Counted from the stretch's first letter, positions 34,189 through 43,934 are shown. The stretch: 64,000 nucleotides of DNA from Oscillospiraceae bacterium (GCA_017501355.1 JAFVXA010000058.1:1-64000), one strand, 5' to 3'. Numbers and translations: made by a program. The notes: generated by a model from the sequence alone, not told the origin.

Positions 34189-35601
34189 ATGCGTAAGACA
34201 AAAATTATCTGTACCATCGGTCCCGCCTGCGAGAATGAAGAGGTACTGACGCAAATCTGTCAGGCAGGCATGAATGTTGCCCGTCTGAACTTTTCTCACG
34301 GCACCCATGAGGAGCATGAGAAGAAGATCGCGCTGGTGAAGCAGGTGCGCCAGAAGCTGGGGCTGCCCATCGCCATTCTGCTGGACACCAAGGGTCCCGA
34401 GTACCGCATCCGTACCTTTGCAAAGGGCAAGGTGGAGATCGCCACGGGCAGCACCTTTACCTTCACCGTAGACGAGGTGGAGGGCGACGAGACCCGTGTC
34501 TCCGTCAACTACAAGCAGCTGAACAAGGATCTCAAGCCCGGTGACATTCTGACCGTCAACAACGGCATGGTCAAGTTCCGGGTCAAGGAGATCGAGGGCA
34601 GCGACATCATCACCGAGTGCGTGGTGGGTGGTGTGCTGAGCAACCGCAAGAGTATGTCCTTCCCTGATAAGGTCATGTCCGGTCCCTATCTCAGCGAGCA
34701 GGACAAGGAGGATATCCTGTTCGGCATCAAGCACGGTGTGGATTTTATCGCCGCTTCCTTCGTTTCCACCAAGCAGGACGTGCTGGATATCCGCGCGCTG
34801 CTGGATGCCAACGGCGGCAACGACATTGAGATCATTGCCAAGATCGAGAACCGTGCAGGTGTGGACAACGTGGTGGAGATCTGCGAGAACTGCGGCGGCA
34901 TTATGATCGCCCGCGGCGACCTCGGCGTGGAGATTCCCTATGTGGAGGTGCCTACCGTGCAGAAGGAGCTGACCCGTATCTGCCGCATGATGGGCAAGCG
35001 CGTCATCACCGCCACCGAAATGCTGGAGTCTATGATCCAGAATCCCCGCCCCACCCGTGCGGAGATCTCGGACGTGGCAAACGCCGTGTATGACGGCACG
35101 TCCTGCGTGATGCTCTCCGGTGAGACGGCTGCAGGTAAGTTTCCTGTGGAGGCTGTCCGCGCCATGGCAGAGATCGCGGAATACACCGAGCAGCACACCG
35201 ACTACAAGCAGCGCTTCATTGCCACGGAATTTACGGGCAAGAACAATCTGGACTGCCTGTCCCACGCTGTCTGCTCCATGGCAATGGATGTCAATGCCAA
35301 GGCAGTCGTGGTTTGCTCCGTTTCCGGTAGAACTGCGATGCTGGTCAGCCGTTTCCGCACCCCTGTGAACATCATCGGCATGACCACCGATGTGAAGATC
35401 TGGAGACGTCTTTCCATGAGCTGGGGTGTGACCCCGGTGCTGGCTGACAAGTTCCCCAGCATGGATGTCATGTTCTACTTCGCAAAGAAGTATACCACCG
35501 AAATTCTTGGCTTGCAGAGCGGCGACAATCTGGTGCTCACGGGCGGTCCCGTGGACGGTGGTCACGGCAACACCAACACCATCAAGATCGAAACTGTGTG
35601 A
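34189..35601 (+). CDS. pyk: Pyruvate kinase
   Basis: A 470-aa glycolytic enzyme that turns phosphoenolpyruvate and ADP into pyruvate and ATP. Seen: KTKIICTIGPA, NVARLNFSHG, LLDTKGPEYR, the Mg/PEP site MIARGDLGVEIP, and MLESMIQNPRPTRAE. It is the short form, lacking the C-terminal PEP-utilizer extension found in many Bacillales. GGAGG precedes ATG 34189. It is followed with 4 bp by an acyl-ACP thioesterase gene, so the two are cotranscribed. Confidence 0.97.
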   Translation: MRKTKIICTIGPACENEEVLTQICQAGMNVARLNFSHGTHEEHEKKIALVKQVRQKLGLPIAILLDTKGPEYRIRTFAKGKVEIATGSTFTFTVDEVEGDETRVSVNYKQLNKDLKPGDILTVNNGMVKFRVKEIEGSDIITECVVGGVLSNRKSMSFPDKVMSGPYLSEQDKEDILFGIKHGVDFIAASFVSTKQDVLDIRALLDANGGNDIEIIAKIENRAGVDNVVEICENCGGIMIARGDLGVEIPYVEVPTVQKELTRICRMMGKRVITATEMLESMIQNPRPTRAEISDVANAVYDGTSCVMLSGETAAGKFPVEAVRAMAEIAEYTEQHTDYKQRFIATEFTGKNNLDCLSHAVCSMAMDVNAKAVVVCSVSGRTAMLVSRFRTPVNIIGMTTDVKIWRRLSMSWGVTPVLADKFPSMDVMFYFAKKYTTEILGLQSGDNLVLTGGPVDGGHGNTNTIKIETV

Positions 35602-35605
35602 GGAT

Positions 35606-36331
35606 ATGGAGAATAAACTGGATAAAAAGGCGAAGATCCTCATCAGTATGTGCGACAGCGAAGGACAGCTGAGTGTGCCCGCGCTGTTCTCCCTATTCAT
35701 GGATCTCGCATCCGAGCACGGTACGATGATCCGACTGGGGTCGGAAGAGTTGGCGGAAAAGGGACTGATCTGGCTGACGGTCAAGACCAAAATCCGCATC
35801 CACAGCCGTCCGGGGCTGATGGAGGAGTGCGTGGCAGAGACCTGGCCGGAGAAGCCGGGGAGAGTGCGCTGTAATCGCTTCTATCGGCTCCGCTGCGGCG
35901 ATGCGATCTGCGCCGAGGGTAAGACTGAGTGGGCGATGATCCGCCCCGAGACGGGCAAGCTCGCCGCCATTGAGGAGGTCTATCCCGCAGACCTGGTGCA
36001 TCACGAGGAAGTGATCTGCGAGGGTGCCTATGCCCGTGTGGGGGAGGACTTTGCGGATGCCGAGGTGCTGGACCGATACCGTGTGCGCTCCACGGACATT
36101 GATCTTGCCCACCACATGAACAATGCTCTTTACATTCGTGCCTTCTTCGGTGCGATGTCCTGCGCGGAGCTGGCGAAGCTCACCATCCGTGAGGTAGATG
36201 TGGTGTTCCGTTCCCCCAGCTTTGAGGGGGAGGAGCTGACCATCTGCCGCCGCAAGACGGAGGAGGGCTTCGACATTGGCATTCTCCACGCCGACGGCAA
36301 GGCTGCGGCAGTGGCAAGGGTGCTTTGCTGA
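35606..36331 (+). CDS. Acyl-ACP thioesterase family protein
   Basis: A 241-aa protein of the bacterial FatA-like double hot-dog type, which would release fatty acids from acyl carrier protein. Visible: N-terminal half with SEELAEKGLIWLTVKTKIRI and ETWPEKPGRVRCNRFYRL; C-terminal half with DIDLAHHMNNALYIRAFF, where the N-x-H-type segment of hot-dog thioesterases falls, and EVDVVFRSP. The start at ATG 35606 lies 4 bp after the pyk stop with GAGG just before; the longer open frame to 35465 merely overlaps pyk. Ends in a shared terminator. Confidence 0.85.
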   Translation: MENKLDKKAKILISMCDSEGQLSVPALFSLFMDLASEHGTMIRLGSEELAEKGLIWLTVKTKIRIHSRPGLMEECVAETWPEKPGRVRCNRFYRLRCGDAICAEGKTEWAMIRPETGKLAAIEEVYPADLVHHEEVICEGAYARVGEDFADAEVLDRYRVRSTDIDLAHHMNNALYIRAFFGAMSCAELAKLTIREVDVVFRSPSFEGEELTICRRKTEEGFDIGILHADGKAAAVARVLC

Positions 36332-36345
36332 AGAACGAATATGGA

Positions 36346-36387
36346 CATAAAAAATCTCACCGGCATCAGCCGGTGAGATTTTTTATG
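36346..36387. terminator. Bidirectional terminator
   Basis: An 18-bp perfect stem (36346-36363 with 36370-36387), A-run on one side and T-run on the other. It serves both the thioesterase gene (+) and the 1770-aa SLH gene (-), whose stop is the very next base. Confidence 0.92.
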
Positions 36388-39300
36388 TTAAGGGTTCAGT
36401 GTGAACTTGGTCCAGATGCAGGGGGAGGACACGGTGCATACGTACAAATTCTGATTACTGTCATACGAGATCTGATCCAGCGTTACGACTTTGTATTCAC
36501 CGTTTTGGATAATAGCGGTGGCATCATCGCTGCGGAGAGTAAAGCGTGCAATGCCGTTGCTGTCGGCAATGGCAGTGACAAAGTCGCCGCGATAGGAACT
36601 GCCATCAGCTACCCGCGCACGCATCAGATACAGCTTGCCGGCAGTGAGACCGCTGACGGTGGCAACGTAATAGGTTCTGTTGTCGCCATCGGTGTGCTGA
36701 TTCAAGGTCACAGTGGGGGTGGAAGAAGAGTACACCGTGTTGACAGTGAGCATGAGATCAGCAGCGTCTTTGGTGGCGCGGCTGACATTCGTACTGTCGA
36801 AAGTTTCGATTCTCACGTTGTAGTAAGTCATCGTATCCATGTCGCCGGGGTTAGCGCCGTCACGATCTCGGCAGAAAGCCATCAGGGGGAAGAAGCTGCT
36901 GTTGGTGCCGCCGTCGTCGTTCCAGTTGCTGCCGTCATGGAGATGGATGCGATAGCGAAGCTCTTCGGCATTCAGCGCGGCATCCCAACGGAGGTAGCCA
37001 TCCAGGGTAATGCGGATATTGCTCACGGCATATTCTGCAGGCAGGCTGCCGGAGAGAGTTGCTTTGATCCAGCCGCCGCGCTCGGTGACATGGATGGTGG
37101 TGGCGTTGCCGCTGTTGTCGCAATCAAACTCAACCAAATAGTAGTAACCGTTGGTCAGCAGATCGTTCAAATCCTTGTGGGAGTTCTCCAAGTCGTCGCG
37201 GACTGCGATGCCGGCACCGTTGGAGTGACTGCCGAAACTGCACCAATCGCTGTTAAAGGAGGCTTGATCGGACAGAGCAATATCGATGGGGGTCTCGGAT
37301 GTGAGACCACCGATGAGCATGGAATACATGCTGCCATTGGGAGCGAAATACACATCGGCAGCGCTTCCTGCGGTCACGTCGATGGTGAGATTGAGGTATT
37401 CCACTGCCTCGCCAACAGGCTGCCTATTGTACAGCGTGCGGATGCGGATGGCGTTGTAGTTGCCTGCAGGCAGGTACACACCAAAGAACCGGTTGTTTCC
37501 GGTGGTGGTCGAGAAGTTCCAGCTGTTGCCGCCATCTTCAGAGAGAGACAATTCGTATCTGAGATCGTCGCCGGGACAATTGGAGGGAGTATCCCATTCG
37601 ATGAAGACATCGTTCATGCGTATGTTGCGGACAGGATAATCAGCAACGTCAGGCTTGATGACAGTGGCAACGGAGGTAACTGCCTCGGTTTTGCTGATGA
37701 CGTTGTTGGCAGTCTGCTCAAACACGAAGAGGTAGCCGTTGGTTGCAAATTCGATGGCATCGCGACCATGGAAGTTGAGAGAAAGCTTGCCGTCGGCATC
37801 GGAGACAGCCTCCTGGAAGTTAGCCGAATCCCAGCCCCACTCCACATTACCGTTTGTCAGATGGACAGTGTGAGAAGCTCGAGGGGTGAGTCCGGTCAGA
37901 GACACGGTGTAACCGATGAGGTTGCTGCTCTCATCCGTGATCGGGGTGAATGCTGCGGTAGGAGTGGCAGCGGAGGTACTTTCGCTGATGGTCAAATCGA
38001 TAGCGGCTTGCACAACAGCCATTTCTATGTCATCGACGTAAGTGGCGATCTCAATGCGCTGATACTCACCCTTGGGGAAGGCATAGTTTGCAACAGACAG
38101 GCGGTTGGTACCGCAGTTGGAGCGGAGGTTGTTGCTGCCGAATATGCTGACTTCGTAAAAGACATTCATCCCTCCGACTACAGCAGTGGGCTGATCCCAC
38201 TTAATGTACTGATCCTCAAAGCGGATGTTGGTGACTCCGTAGGAGCCGTCGAGGGAAGCAATTTTGATGAACAGACGCAGCGCATCCTTGACGGTGAGCG
38301 CATCATAGGGACGGAAATTGCCGTTGCGGTCACCACTGACAATGCCGTTATTGGCAGCCCACTCAATGTAGGGAGCAAGAGCGACGGAACTGTCCACATC
38401 GTTAAACACAGTATAGGTTGCTGTGAGTTTATCAGCCTTTTCCTGACCGAGGCATGCATAAGCGATGACCTTGGTGCCGGCACCGCGGGTGAGAATATCA
38501 TTGGGACGGAAGGTCTGGTCGGCGTATCCGCCGATGTAACCATTCTGATTCAACGCCATAATGACGGATTTTTGCTGGGCAGTGAGATCCTTGCCGTCGT
38601 TAAAGCCCCACGCAAATGCCTCGCTGGTGTCGACATTGAGCAGTGCGCCCAACAGCATGGAAATCTGCAGACGGGAAGCTTTGCTGCTTACGGTGAGACT
38701 GTTCTTGTCGACATACTTCAGCAGACCCAGTGCTTCAGCCTGTGCGATCAGCTGGAACAGCTCCGTATCGAAGGAGCGGACCGTGATGATGAACCAACGT
38801 AGTGCATCCTCAATGGTGAGGGAATCATAGGGACGGAAATTGCCGCTGCGGTCACCGCTGACAATGCCGTTGGTAGCTGCCCACTCGATATAAGGAGCAA
38901 GTTCGACTGTGTTCGTGACATCGTTGAACACAGTGTAGGTTGCTGTAAGCTTATCAGCCTTTTCCTGACCGAGGCATGCGTAGGCAAGAACCTTGGCGCC
39001 TGCACCGCGGGTCACAGTGGCATCAGGGTGGAAGGTTCCGTCAGCATAACCTGCGAAGAGACCGTTGCTGCAGAGGGTCATAATGACAGACTTCTGCTGT
39101 GCAGTCAGATCTGCACCGTCGCTGAAGTTCCATGCGGGAGAGTCATAAATATCTGCTCCGTACAGCGGGGAAGTAAAGTTGATATCTGTCATAAATGCGC
39201 CGGTCAGCATGGAAATCTGCAGGCGGGAGACTTTAGCGCCTGCGAAGAGGGTGCTCTTGTCGAGATACTTCAGCAGACCCAGCTCTTCTGCTTCTGCAAT

Positions 39301-41700
39301 CAGCTGATTCAGCTCTTCGCTCATCACCTCACGGGTAGCGCCGCAGGAATTGCAGTCGGGGTCAGTATCGCTGCTCCAAATGTGACCGGTAGCAGCGATG
39401 GTGGTCTGCTCCACAAGGACGGTGTTGCAGGCAGAGCAGTGCTTACCCTCGGTCATACCGGGCTGTGTGCAGGTGGGCTTCTGATATGCATCCACTACGA
39501 TGGTATGACCGTTAGGAGCGATAGAAGTGGTCTTGGTGCCGCCGCAGAGAGAGCAGGTGAGGGTCTTGACGCCGGCTTTTGTACAGGTGGGTGCCGTGGT
39601 CACGGTGCCGCCGTTCCAAACGTGGACATCGACCTGCGCATGGCGATGGTTCGGATGTCCCTGGCAGATGCGCTGATGGGAAGCGCTGTCAACATACTCC
39701 CACTCAGCGGGCCAATTATGGGAGGAGGGCTGCAGACTGCTTTCATTGCCGCCGCCCACGATGGTAACCTTGCCGAGATTGCTGGTGTCGTTTTTGTCCG
39801 TAGAAACGCTGCCTACGGAAGATGCGTTATTGGCATTGATTGTGACATCGTTGGTGGTATTCACCGTCACGTCGCTGACGGAAGCGCTCTCGGAGACGGT
39901 CACGCTGACAGCTTCTGTGGTGTCATCGGGAATTTCCACGCGACCCACCTTACCGGAAGAAATGGTGATGCTGGCGCTGGCGGTGACGCTGCTGACCGTG
40001 CCATCTGCGTTGAGGGTGGTTTCGCCCTTGATATCCACGGAAACAACAGCTGCGCCAAGGGAGACAGTGACATTGGCAGACTTGCCTTCGGGAACTGCCA
40101 TTTTGTCCACGGAACCACTTGCCACGGTCACACTGGCTTCGGCAGTGACCTCGGCGACATTGCCGGTGGCACTGATGGTGGTTTCGCCCTTGGCTTCCAC
40201 TGTAGCAACGGATGCGCTGCCGTACACGGTGATGTCAGCGGTCTCGCCTGCGGGGACTTCCACCTTGGAAACAGAACCGCTTTCGATAGTGACGGGAGCA
40301 GCGGCGGAAACGTTTGCGACAGTACCCACGGCATCGATAGTGGTAGTACCCTTGGCGTCCACTGCGTTAATAGTAGCGCCTGCTTCTGCCTTGATACTGG
40401 CGGTGGAGTCGGGGGAAACTGCCACGGTGGTGACTGTTGCACCCTCTGCTACAGTAACACTGGAGGAAGTGTTGGAAGGAACGGTGACTTCTTCGACCTT
40501 GGTGTTGGCACCCTGAATGGTGACATTGTCAGATGCGGTCAGCGCGCCAACGGTAGAGCTGCTGTCACCGGCTTCGATAATAGCGGGCTTCGTTGCTTCC
40601 ACCTGGGGAACGGGGGTATCGGTCAGATGCAGACGGGGAGGCTGAGAGCCGTTGTTCGAGCTGTCCTTGTCGATCTTGACCTTGCCGTGGACGTTACAGC
40701 CATTCATACGGATGGTGTTGGAACCGCCGCCGAGGATGGTCAGAGTGCCGAGAATGGTCACATCGGTGAAGCTGACTTCGCCGTTGCCCACCGCTTCGGT
40801 GATGGTAACATTGCGATAAGTGCCGCCTTCCACGTCGGAACTTTCGGTGATGGTCAGATCCTTTGCCGTGGGAGTAGAGGGCACAGAGGGAACGTAACTG
40901 CTGCCGCCGCTGACACTGGGTTGCTTGGCTGCAGCTTCATAAGCCTGACCGCCGGCAACAGCCTTGCCGTTGACGGTAGCGCTGCTGATATGGGAGGGGA
41001 TCACAACGGAAGTGCCCGCGGGGGCATTGACGGTTACGTTGTCTGCCACCACCAGCACCAGACCGTCGCCCTCGGCATCCACGGTGGCGCCGGGCACATT
41101 GGCGTAAACGTCAATGGCGCGGTGGAGAATGGTGACCGTGGCGGCGCGGGTGATGTTTGCGTAGGGGGAGATGGTAGTGTCACTGGTGCCGCGGACAATG
41201 CCGGTCTCTGCCATGGCGGCAACATAGCCGACGGCATAGGAGCTTACACTGGCAGCATCGGTATAGCCGCTGAGATCGGGATTTGCGATGGGGGCGATCT
41301 TCAGCGCGCGAGCCAGCATCACCACTGCCTGCTGGCGGGTGATGGAGGCGCCGGGATTGGCGTAGCCGTCGTCGCCCAGCATAATGCCCGCAGCCGCGCA
41401 GCGGTTGATGGCGTCTTCATACCAGGCGCCGGGCTTCACATCCTTGAAGCCTGCGCTTGCTGCCTCGGGCAGCTGCAGCAGACGGGAGAGAATGGCAGCC
41501 ATGTGGGCGCGAGTCAGGTTACCCGCGGGATTGAACTTCCCGTTGTTGCCCTGAATCACGCCGTAACCGCTCCAGCGGTCGATGGCTTCCTCCGCCCAGT
41601 TGCCTCTGGTGTCAAGGTAGGTGGCTGCCGACGCGGGCGCCGGCAGGAAACCGACCGTCATCACCAGAACCATGATGAGTGACAGGATCCTTCGTTTCAT
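36388..41700 (-). CDS. 1770-aa SLH surface protein with two SLH regions and repeat arrays
   Basis: Secreted: the signal peptide ends near residue 25 (APASA). Canonical SLH repeats occupy about 28-205 (WAEEAIDRWSGYGVIQG and relatives). Then comes a beta-rich repeat array (about 290-650) with recurring phrases such as KGETTISATG and SVTVASGSV. A Cys-rich segment (about 700-790) carries repeated C-x2-C pairs. A second SLH-like region (about 800-1160) is a direct duplication of a 174-residue module. The C-terminal 600 residues hold fibronectin-like modules with a recurring IRF/IRMND-x-WD motif and GLT-type turns. GGAGGATATCAGT precedes ATG 41700. Probable wall-anchored adhesin or matrix protein; ligand unknown. 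Confidence 0.9.
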   Translation of the reverse strand: MKRRILSLIMVLVMTVGFLPAPASAATYLDTRGNWAEEAIDRWSGYGVIQGNNGKFNPAGNLTRAHMAAILSRLLQLPEAASAGFKDVKPGAWYEDAINRCAAAGIMLGDDGYANPGASITRQQAVVMLARALKIAPIANPDLSGYTDAASVSSYAVGYVAAMAETGIVRGTSDTTISPYANITRAATVTILHRAIDVYANVPGATVDAEGDGLVLVVADNVTVNAPAGTSVVIPSHISSATVNGKAVAGGQAYEAAAKQPSVSGGSSYVPSVPSTPTAKDLTITESSDVEGGTYRNVTITEAVGNGEVSFTDVTILGTLTILGGGSNTIRMNGCNVHGKVKIDKDSSNNGSQPPRLHLTDTPVPQVEATKPAIIEAGDSSSTVGALTASDNVTIQGANTKVEEVTVPSNTSSSVTVAEGATVTTVAVSPDSTASIKAEAGATINAVDAKGTTTIDAVGTVANVSAAAPVTIESGSVSKVEVPAGETADITVYGSASVATVEAKGETTISATGNVAEVTAEASVTVASGSVDKMAVPEGKSANVTVSLGAAVVSVDIKGETTLNADGTVSSVTASASITISSGKVGRVEIPDDTTEAVSVTVSESASVSDVTVNTTNDVTINANNASSVGSVSTDKNDTSNLGKVTIVGGGNESSLQPSSHNWPAEWEYVDSASHQRICQGHPNHRHAQVDVHVWNGGTVTTAPTCTKAGVKTLTCSLCGGTKTTSIAPNGHTIVVDAYQKPTCTQPGMTEGKHCSACNTVLVEQTTIAATGHIWSSDTDPDCNSCGATREVMSEELNQLIAEAEELGLLKYLDKSTLFAGAKVSRLQISMLTGAFMTDINFTSPLYGADIYDSPAWNFSDGADLTAQQKSVIMTLCSNGLFAGYADGTFHPDATVTRGAGAKVLAYACLGQEKADKLTATYTVFNDVTNTVELAPYIEWAATNGIVSGDRSGNFRPYDSLTIEDALRWFIITVRSFDTELFQLIAQAEALGLLKYVDKNSLTVSSKASRLQISMLLGALLNVDTSEAFAWGFNDGKDLTAQQKSVIMALNQNGYIGGYADQTFRPNDILTRGAGTKVIAYACLGQEKADKLTATYTVFNDVDSSVALAPYIEWAANNGIVSGDRNGNFRPYDALTVKDALRLFIKIASLDGSYGVTNIRFEDQYIKWDQPTAVVGGMNVFYEVSIFGSNNLRSNCGTNRLSVANYAFPKGEYQRIEIATYVDDIEMAVVQAAIDLTISESTSAATPTAAFTPITDESSNLIGYTVSLTGLTPRASHTVHLTNGNVEWGWDSANFQEAVSDADGKLSLNFHGRDAIEFATNGYLFVFEQTANNVISKTEAVTSVATVIKPDVADYPVRNIRMNDVFIEWDTPSNCPGDDLRYELSLSEDGGNSWNFSTTTGNNRFFGVYLPAGNYNAIRIRTLYNRQPVGEAVEYLNLTIDVTAGSAADVYFAPNGSMYSMLIGGLTSETPIDIALSDQASFNSDWCSFGSHSNGAGIAVRDDLENSHKDLNDLLTNGYYYLVEFDCDNSGNATTIHVTERGGWIKATLSGSLPAEYAVSNIRITLDGYLRWDAALNAEELRYRIHLHDGSNWNDDGGTNSSFFPLMAFCRDRDGANPGDMDTMTYYNVRIETFDSTNVSRATKDAADLMLTVNTVYSSSTPTVTLNQHTDGDNRTYYVATVSGLTAGKLYLMRARVADGSSYRGDFVTAIADSNGIARFTLRSDDATAIIQNGEYKVVTLDQISYDSNQNLYVCTVSSPCIWTKFTLNP
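38215..39265 (-). repeat. 522-bp direct duplication inside the 1770-aa SLH gene
   Basis: The phrase ACATCGTT(A/G)AACACAGT begins at 38396 and again at 38918, exactly 522 bp (174 codons) apart, and similarity extends over the whole module (SRLQISML...GYADGTF...GQEKADKLTATYTVFND...EWAA.NGIVSGDR). Edges are approximate. Confidence 0.8.
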
Positions 41701-41953
41701 ACTGATATCCTCCGTTTTCTACAGTAGTGCTCATAATGAACGGAAAAGTGCATATTCATCCGCTGATTGCTACTATATTTTAAATTATATTACACCTTTT
41801 TGACTGTGAGTACAAGGAGGGTGGGGTATGCGTTTCGCTGATTTTTCGTCTGCGTTTATGTGCAGTTTTCCGTTGGAAGGAGGGGCTGCTTGCAAAGCGG
41901 GCTTCGGTATGATAAACTGACAGACAACGATCATGTTTTGGGAGGTGGCAAAA

Positions 41954-42382
41954 GTGAAACAGGTGGTGGTGATCGACGGAAAAAGCGGGCGGACCGGTCA
42001 GCTCTTCATCGAGCGGGTGAAAGCCGCGCAGCTGCCCTGTGAGCTGCTTGCCATCGGAACCAACGCCATTGCCACGTCCGCCATGCTCAAGGCAGGTGCG
42101 GATGCGGGCGCCACGGGGGAGAACCCTGTGGTGGTGGCGTGCCGCAAGGCAGATGTGATCGTGGGTCCCATCGGCATCCTCGCGGCAGATTCCCTCATGG
42201 GCGAGGTGACTCCCGCCATGGCGGTGGCGGTGGGGCAGAGCGAAGCGACGAAACTGCTTTTGCCCGTGAGCCACTGCAAAAACGTGGTGGTGGGGACGCA
42301 GACCCTCACCCTCTCGAAGCTCATGGATGAAGCGGTGGAATTGCTCCGTTCTCAGCTCGATGACACTGTCTGCGAACGATAA
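41954..42382 (+). CDS. DUF3842 family protein
   Basis: A 142-aa protein. KQVVVIDGKSGRTGQLFIER looks like a Rossmann-type first strand, and ALGTNA-like AIGTNAIATSAMLKAGA, ADVIVGPIGILAADSLMGE and KNVVVGTQ follow the DUF3842 pattern. GTG 41954 is preferred since GGGAGGTGG stands 8 nt before it; an in-frame ATG at 41933 lacks a site. Cytoplasmic. A nucleotide-binding role is suggested by the fold only. The interval 41701-41953 upstream holds no gene. It precedes an ECF S-component gene by 74 bp. Confidence 0.82.
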   Translation: MKQVVVIDGKSGRTGQLFIERVKAAQLPCELLAIGTNAIATSAMLKAGADAGATGENPVVVACRKADVIVGPIGILAADSLMGEVTPAMAVAVGQSEATKLLLPVSHCKNVVVGTQTLTLSKLMDEAVELLRSQLDDTVCER

Positions 42383-42399
42383 TTAGTTTACATAATTGT

Positions 42400-42449
42400 G
42401 CCCCAAGGGCATGACTCCCGTTCAAGACGGCAAATCATCTGAAAGGGAG
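42400..42449 (+). promoter_or_regulatory. Structured leader that can hide the ECF gene's ribosome site
   Basis: The sequence can form GCCC-CAA-GGGC (42400-42410) and either CCGT/ACGG (42418-42430) or CTCCC (42415-42419) with the ribosome-site GGGAG (42445-42449). The last two exclude each other because they share CC. This is a plausible translational switch, but it matches no riboswitch consensus I know. Confidence 0.3.
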
Positions 42450-42456
42450 AATTATT

Positions 42457-43005
42457 TTGAATTTGAAAGTAACTGCAAACGCAATTGGTTTGATCCAACG
42501 CATGGTCTATGCGTCAGTGTGTCTTGCGCTCTGCATGGTGCTGCCCTTCTTAACGGGGCAGATCCCCCAGTTTGGCGGGATGCTCTGCCCCATGCACATC
42601 CCCGTGCTGCTGGCGGGCTTCCTCTGCGGAAGCGGCTGGGCAGCGGCGGTGGGTCTCGCGGCGCCGGCGCTGCGTTATCTGCTCTTCGGTATGCCGCCGC
42701 TGCTGCCGGTGGGCTTTGCCATGACCTTTGAACTGGTGGCGTATGGTGTGGTGGCGGGACTGCTGTACCGCGCCCTGCCGAAGAAGAATGGTAGTGTCTA
42801 TGCTGCACTGGTGGGTGCCATGCTTGCGGGACGCGCGGTATGGGGCGCGGCGGCAAAGATCATCTATGGTGCCATGGGGATGGAGTTCACTTGGGAAATC
42901 TTCCTTGCGGGGGCATTTCTTGAGGCGATCCCTGGCATTGTTCTGCAGATTGTGCTGATCCCTGTGCTGGTGATGGCACTGAAACGGGCAAAAGTGATGG
43001 ATTGA
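42457..43005 (+). CDS. ECF transporter S component
   Basis: A 182-aa membrane protein with five or six helices, the size and pattern of substrate-binding S components of energy-coupling-factor vitamin transporters. The segment GGMLCPMHIPVLLAGFLCG is typical of the pantothenate/QueT-like branch. It starts at TTG 42457, with AAAGGGAG upstream. The shared EcfA/EcfT energizing unit is not in the window, as is normal for group II systems. The vitamin cannot be named from this sequence. Confidence 0.85.
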   Translation: MNLKVTANAIGLIQRMVYASVCLALCMVLPFLTGQIPQFGGMLCPMHIPVLLAGFLCGSGWAAAVGLAAPALRYLLFGMPPLLPVGFAMTFELVAYGVVAGLLYRALPKKNGSVYAALVGAMLAGRAVWGAAAKIIYGAMGMEFTWEIFLAGAFLEAIPGIVLQIVLIPVLVMALKRAKVMD

Positions 43006-43012
43006 ACGACTG

Positions 43013-43041
43013 AGCGAGGTGCTGCAGCACCTCGCCTTTTT
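43013..43041 (+). terminator. Terminator after the ECF S-component gene
   Basis: A perfect 22-bp palindrome (43013-43034) followed by CTTTTT. Confidence 0.85.
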
Positions 43042-43066
43042 CTGTTTCAGTGGGAGACTTATCGTT

Positions 43067-43095
43067 TTGACAAATTCCTCATGGGGGGGTACAAT
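43067..43095 (+). promoter_or_regulatory. Promoter of the DUF1847 gene
   Basis: TTGACA (43067-43072), a 17-bp spacer and TACAAT (43090-43095). Confidence 0.75.
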
Positions 43096-43139
43096 CGACT
43101 TGACCGAAGGGACTTCGGAAACGCGAAAGGAGAATCACT

Positions 43140-43784
43140 ATGGAAGAAAAAGTGTTGTCCTGTATTGATTGTGCAGTGACTAACTGTAATCTGCAGGATA
43201 AGCAGTATCCCGATTTTTGCCTGACCACCCACATGGATGAGAAAGTCCTTGCGGATGCCATGAAGCTGTATGAGGAAGATGAAAACCGCCGCTCCATGAT
43301 CGCTGCCGGTGAGATCGAGCACGACCACTATCTCCAGTACACCCGCGTGGAGGAGATCATGGCATACGCCAAGAAGATGGGCTTTAAGAAGATCGGCATT
43401 GCCACCTGCGTGGGTCTCATCGCCGAGAGCCGTACCCTTGCCTCCATCCTGCGCCATAACGGCTTTGAGGTCTATGGCATCGCCTGCAAGGCGGGTGTGC
43501 AGAAGAAGGTGGATGTGGGCATCCCCGAGCGCTGCAACGCCATCGGTCCCAATATGTGCAATCCCATTTTGCAGGCAAAGCTTCTGAACGAAGCAAAGAC
43601 CGAGCTGAACGTGGTGATGGGTCTCTGTGTTGGTCACGACAGCCTGTTCTACAAGTATTCCGAGGCTCTCGTCACCACCCTTGTTGCCAAGGATCGCGTC
43701 ACCGGTCACAACCCCGTGGCAGCGCTTTACGGCGCGAATTTCTATTTTAAGAAGCGCATGTATCCGCCGAAGGAAACGGTTTAA
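43140..43784 (+). CDS. DUF1847 family protein
   Basis: A 214-aa cytoplasmic protein. Cysteines cluster at the start (LSCIDCAVTNC, then PDFC) and again at GIATCVGLIAESR, YGIACKAG, MCNPILQAK and GLCVGHDSLF, the pattern of DUF1847. This may be a metal- or cluster-binding protein, which is inference. AAAGGAGAA precedes ATG 43140. It has its own promoter and terminator, so is monocistronic. Function unknown. Confidence 0.88.
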   Translation: MEEKVLSCIDCAVTNCNLQDKQYPDFCLTTHMDEKVLADAMKLYEEDENRRSMIAAGEIEHDHYLQYTRVEEIMAYAKKMGFKKIGIATCVGLIAESRTLASILRHNGFEVYGIACKAGVQKKVDVGIPERCNAIGPNMCNPILQAKLLNEAKTELNVVMGLCVGHDSLFYKYSEALVTTLVAKDRVTGHNPVAALYGANFYFKKRMYPPKETV

Positions 43785-43826
43785 AAAAGAGCTTCGCCGC
43801 AGCGCGGCGAAGCTCTTTTTTGTCCC
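43783..43826. terminator. Terminator after the DUF1847 gene
   Basis: An 18-bp perfect stem (43783-43800 with 43804-43821) overlapping the stop codon, ending in a T-run. Confidence 0.9.
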
Positions 43827-43841
43827 GAGGCAGGAGAAACC

Positions 43842-43869
43842 TTGCATTTCGGGCGGGATGTGCTATGAT
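43842..43869 (+). promoter_or_regulatory. Promoter of the deoC-deoD genes
   Basis: TTGCAT (43842-43847), a 16-bp spacer and TATGAT (43864-43869). Confidence 0.65.
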
Positions 43870-43934
43870 GTTTTTATCCTCGGGAGATCCGCGGGGAAAC
43901 AATCTGTATGACACCGAACAGGGAGGAACCATAT

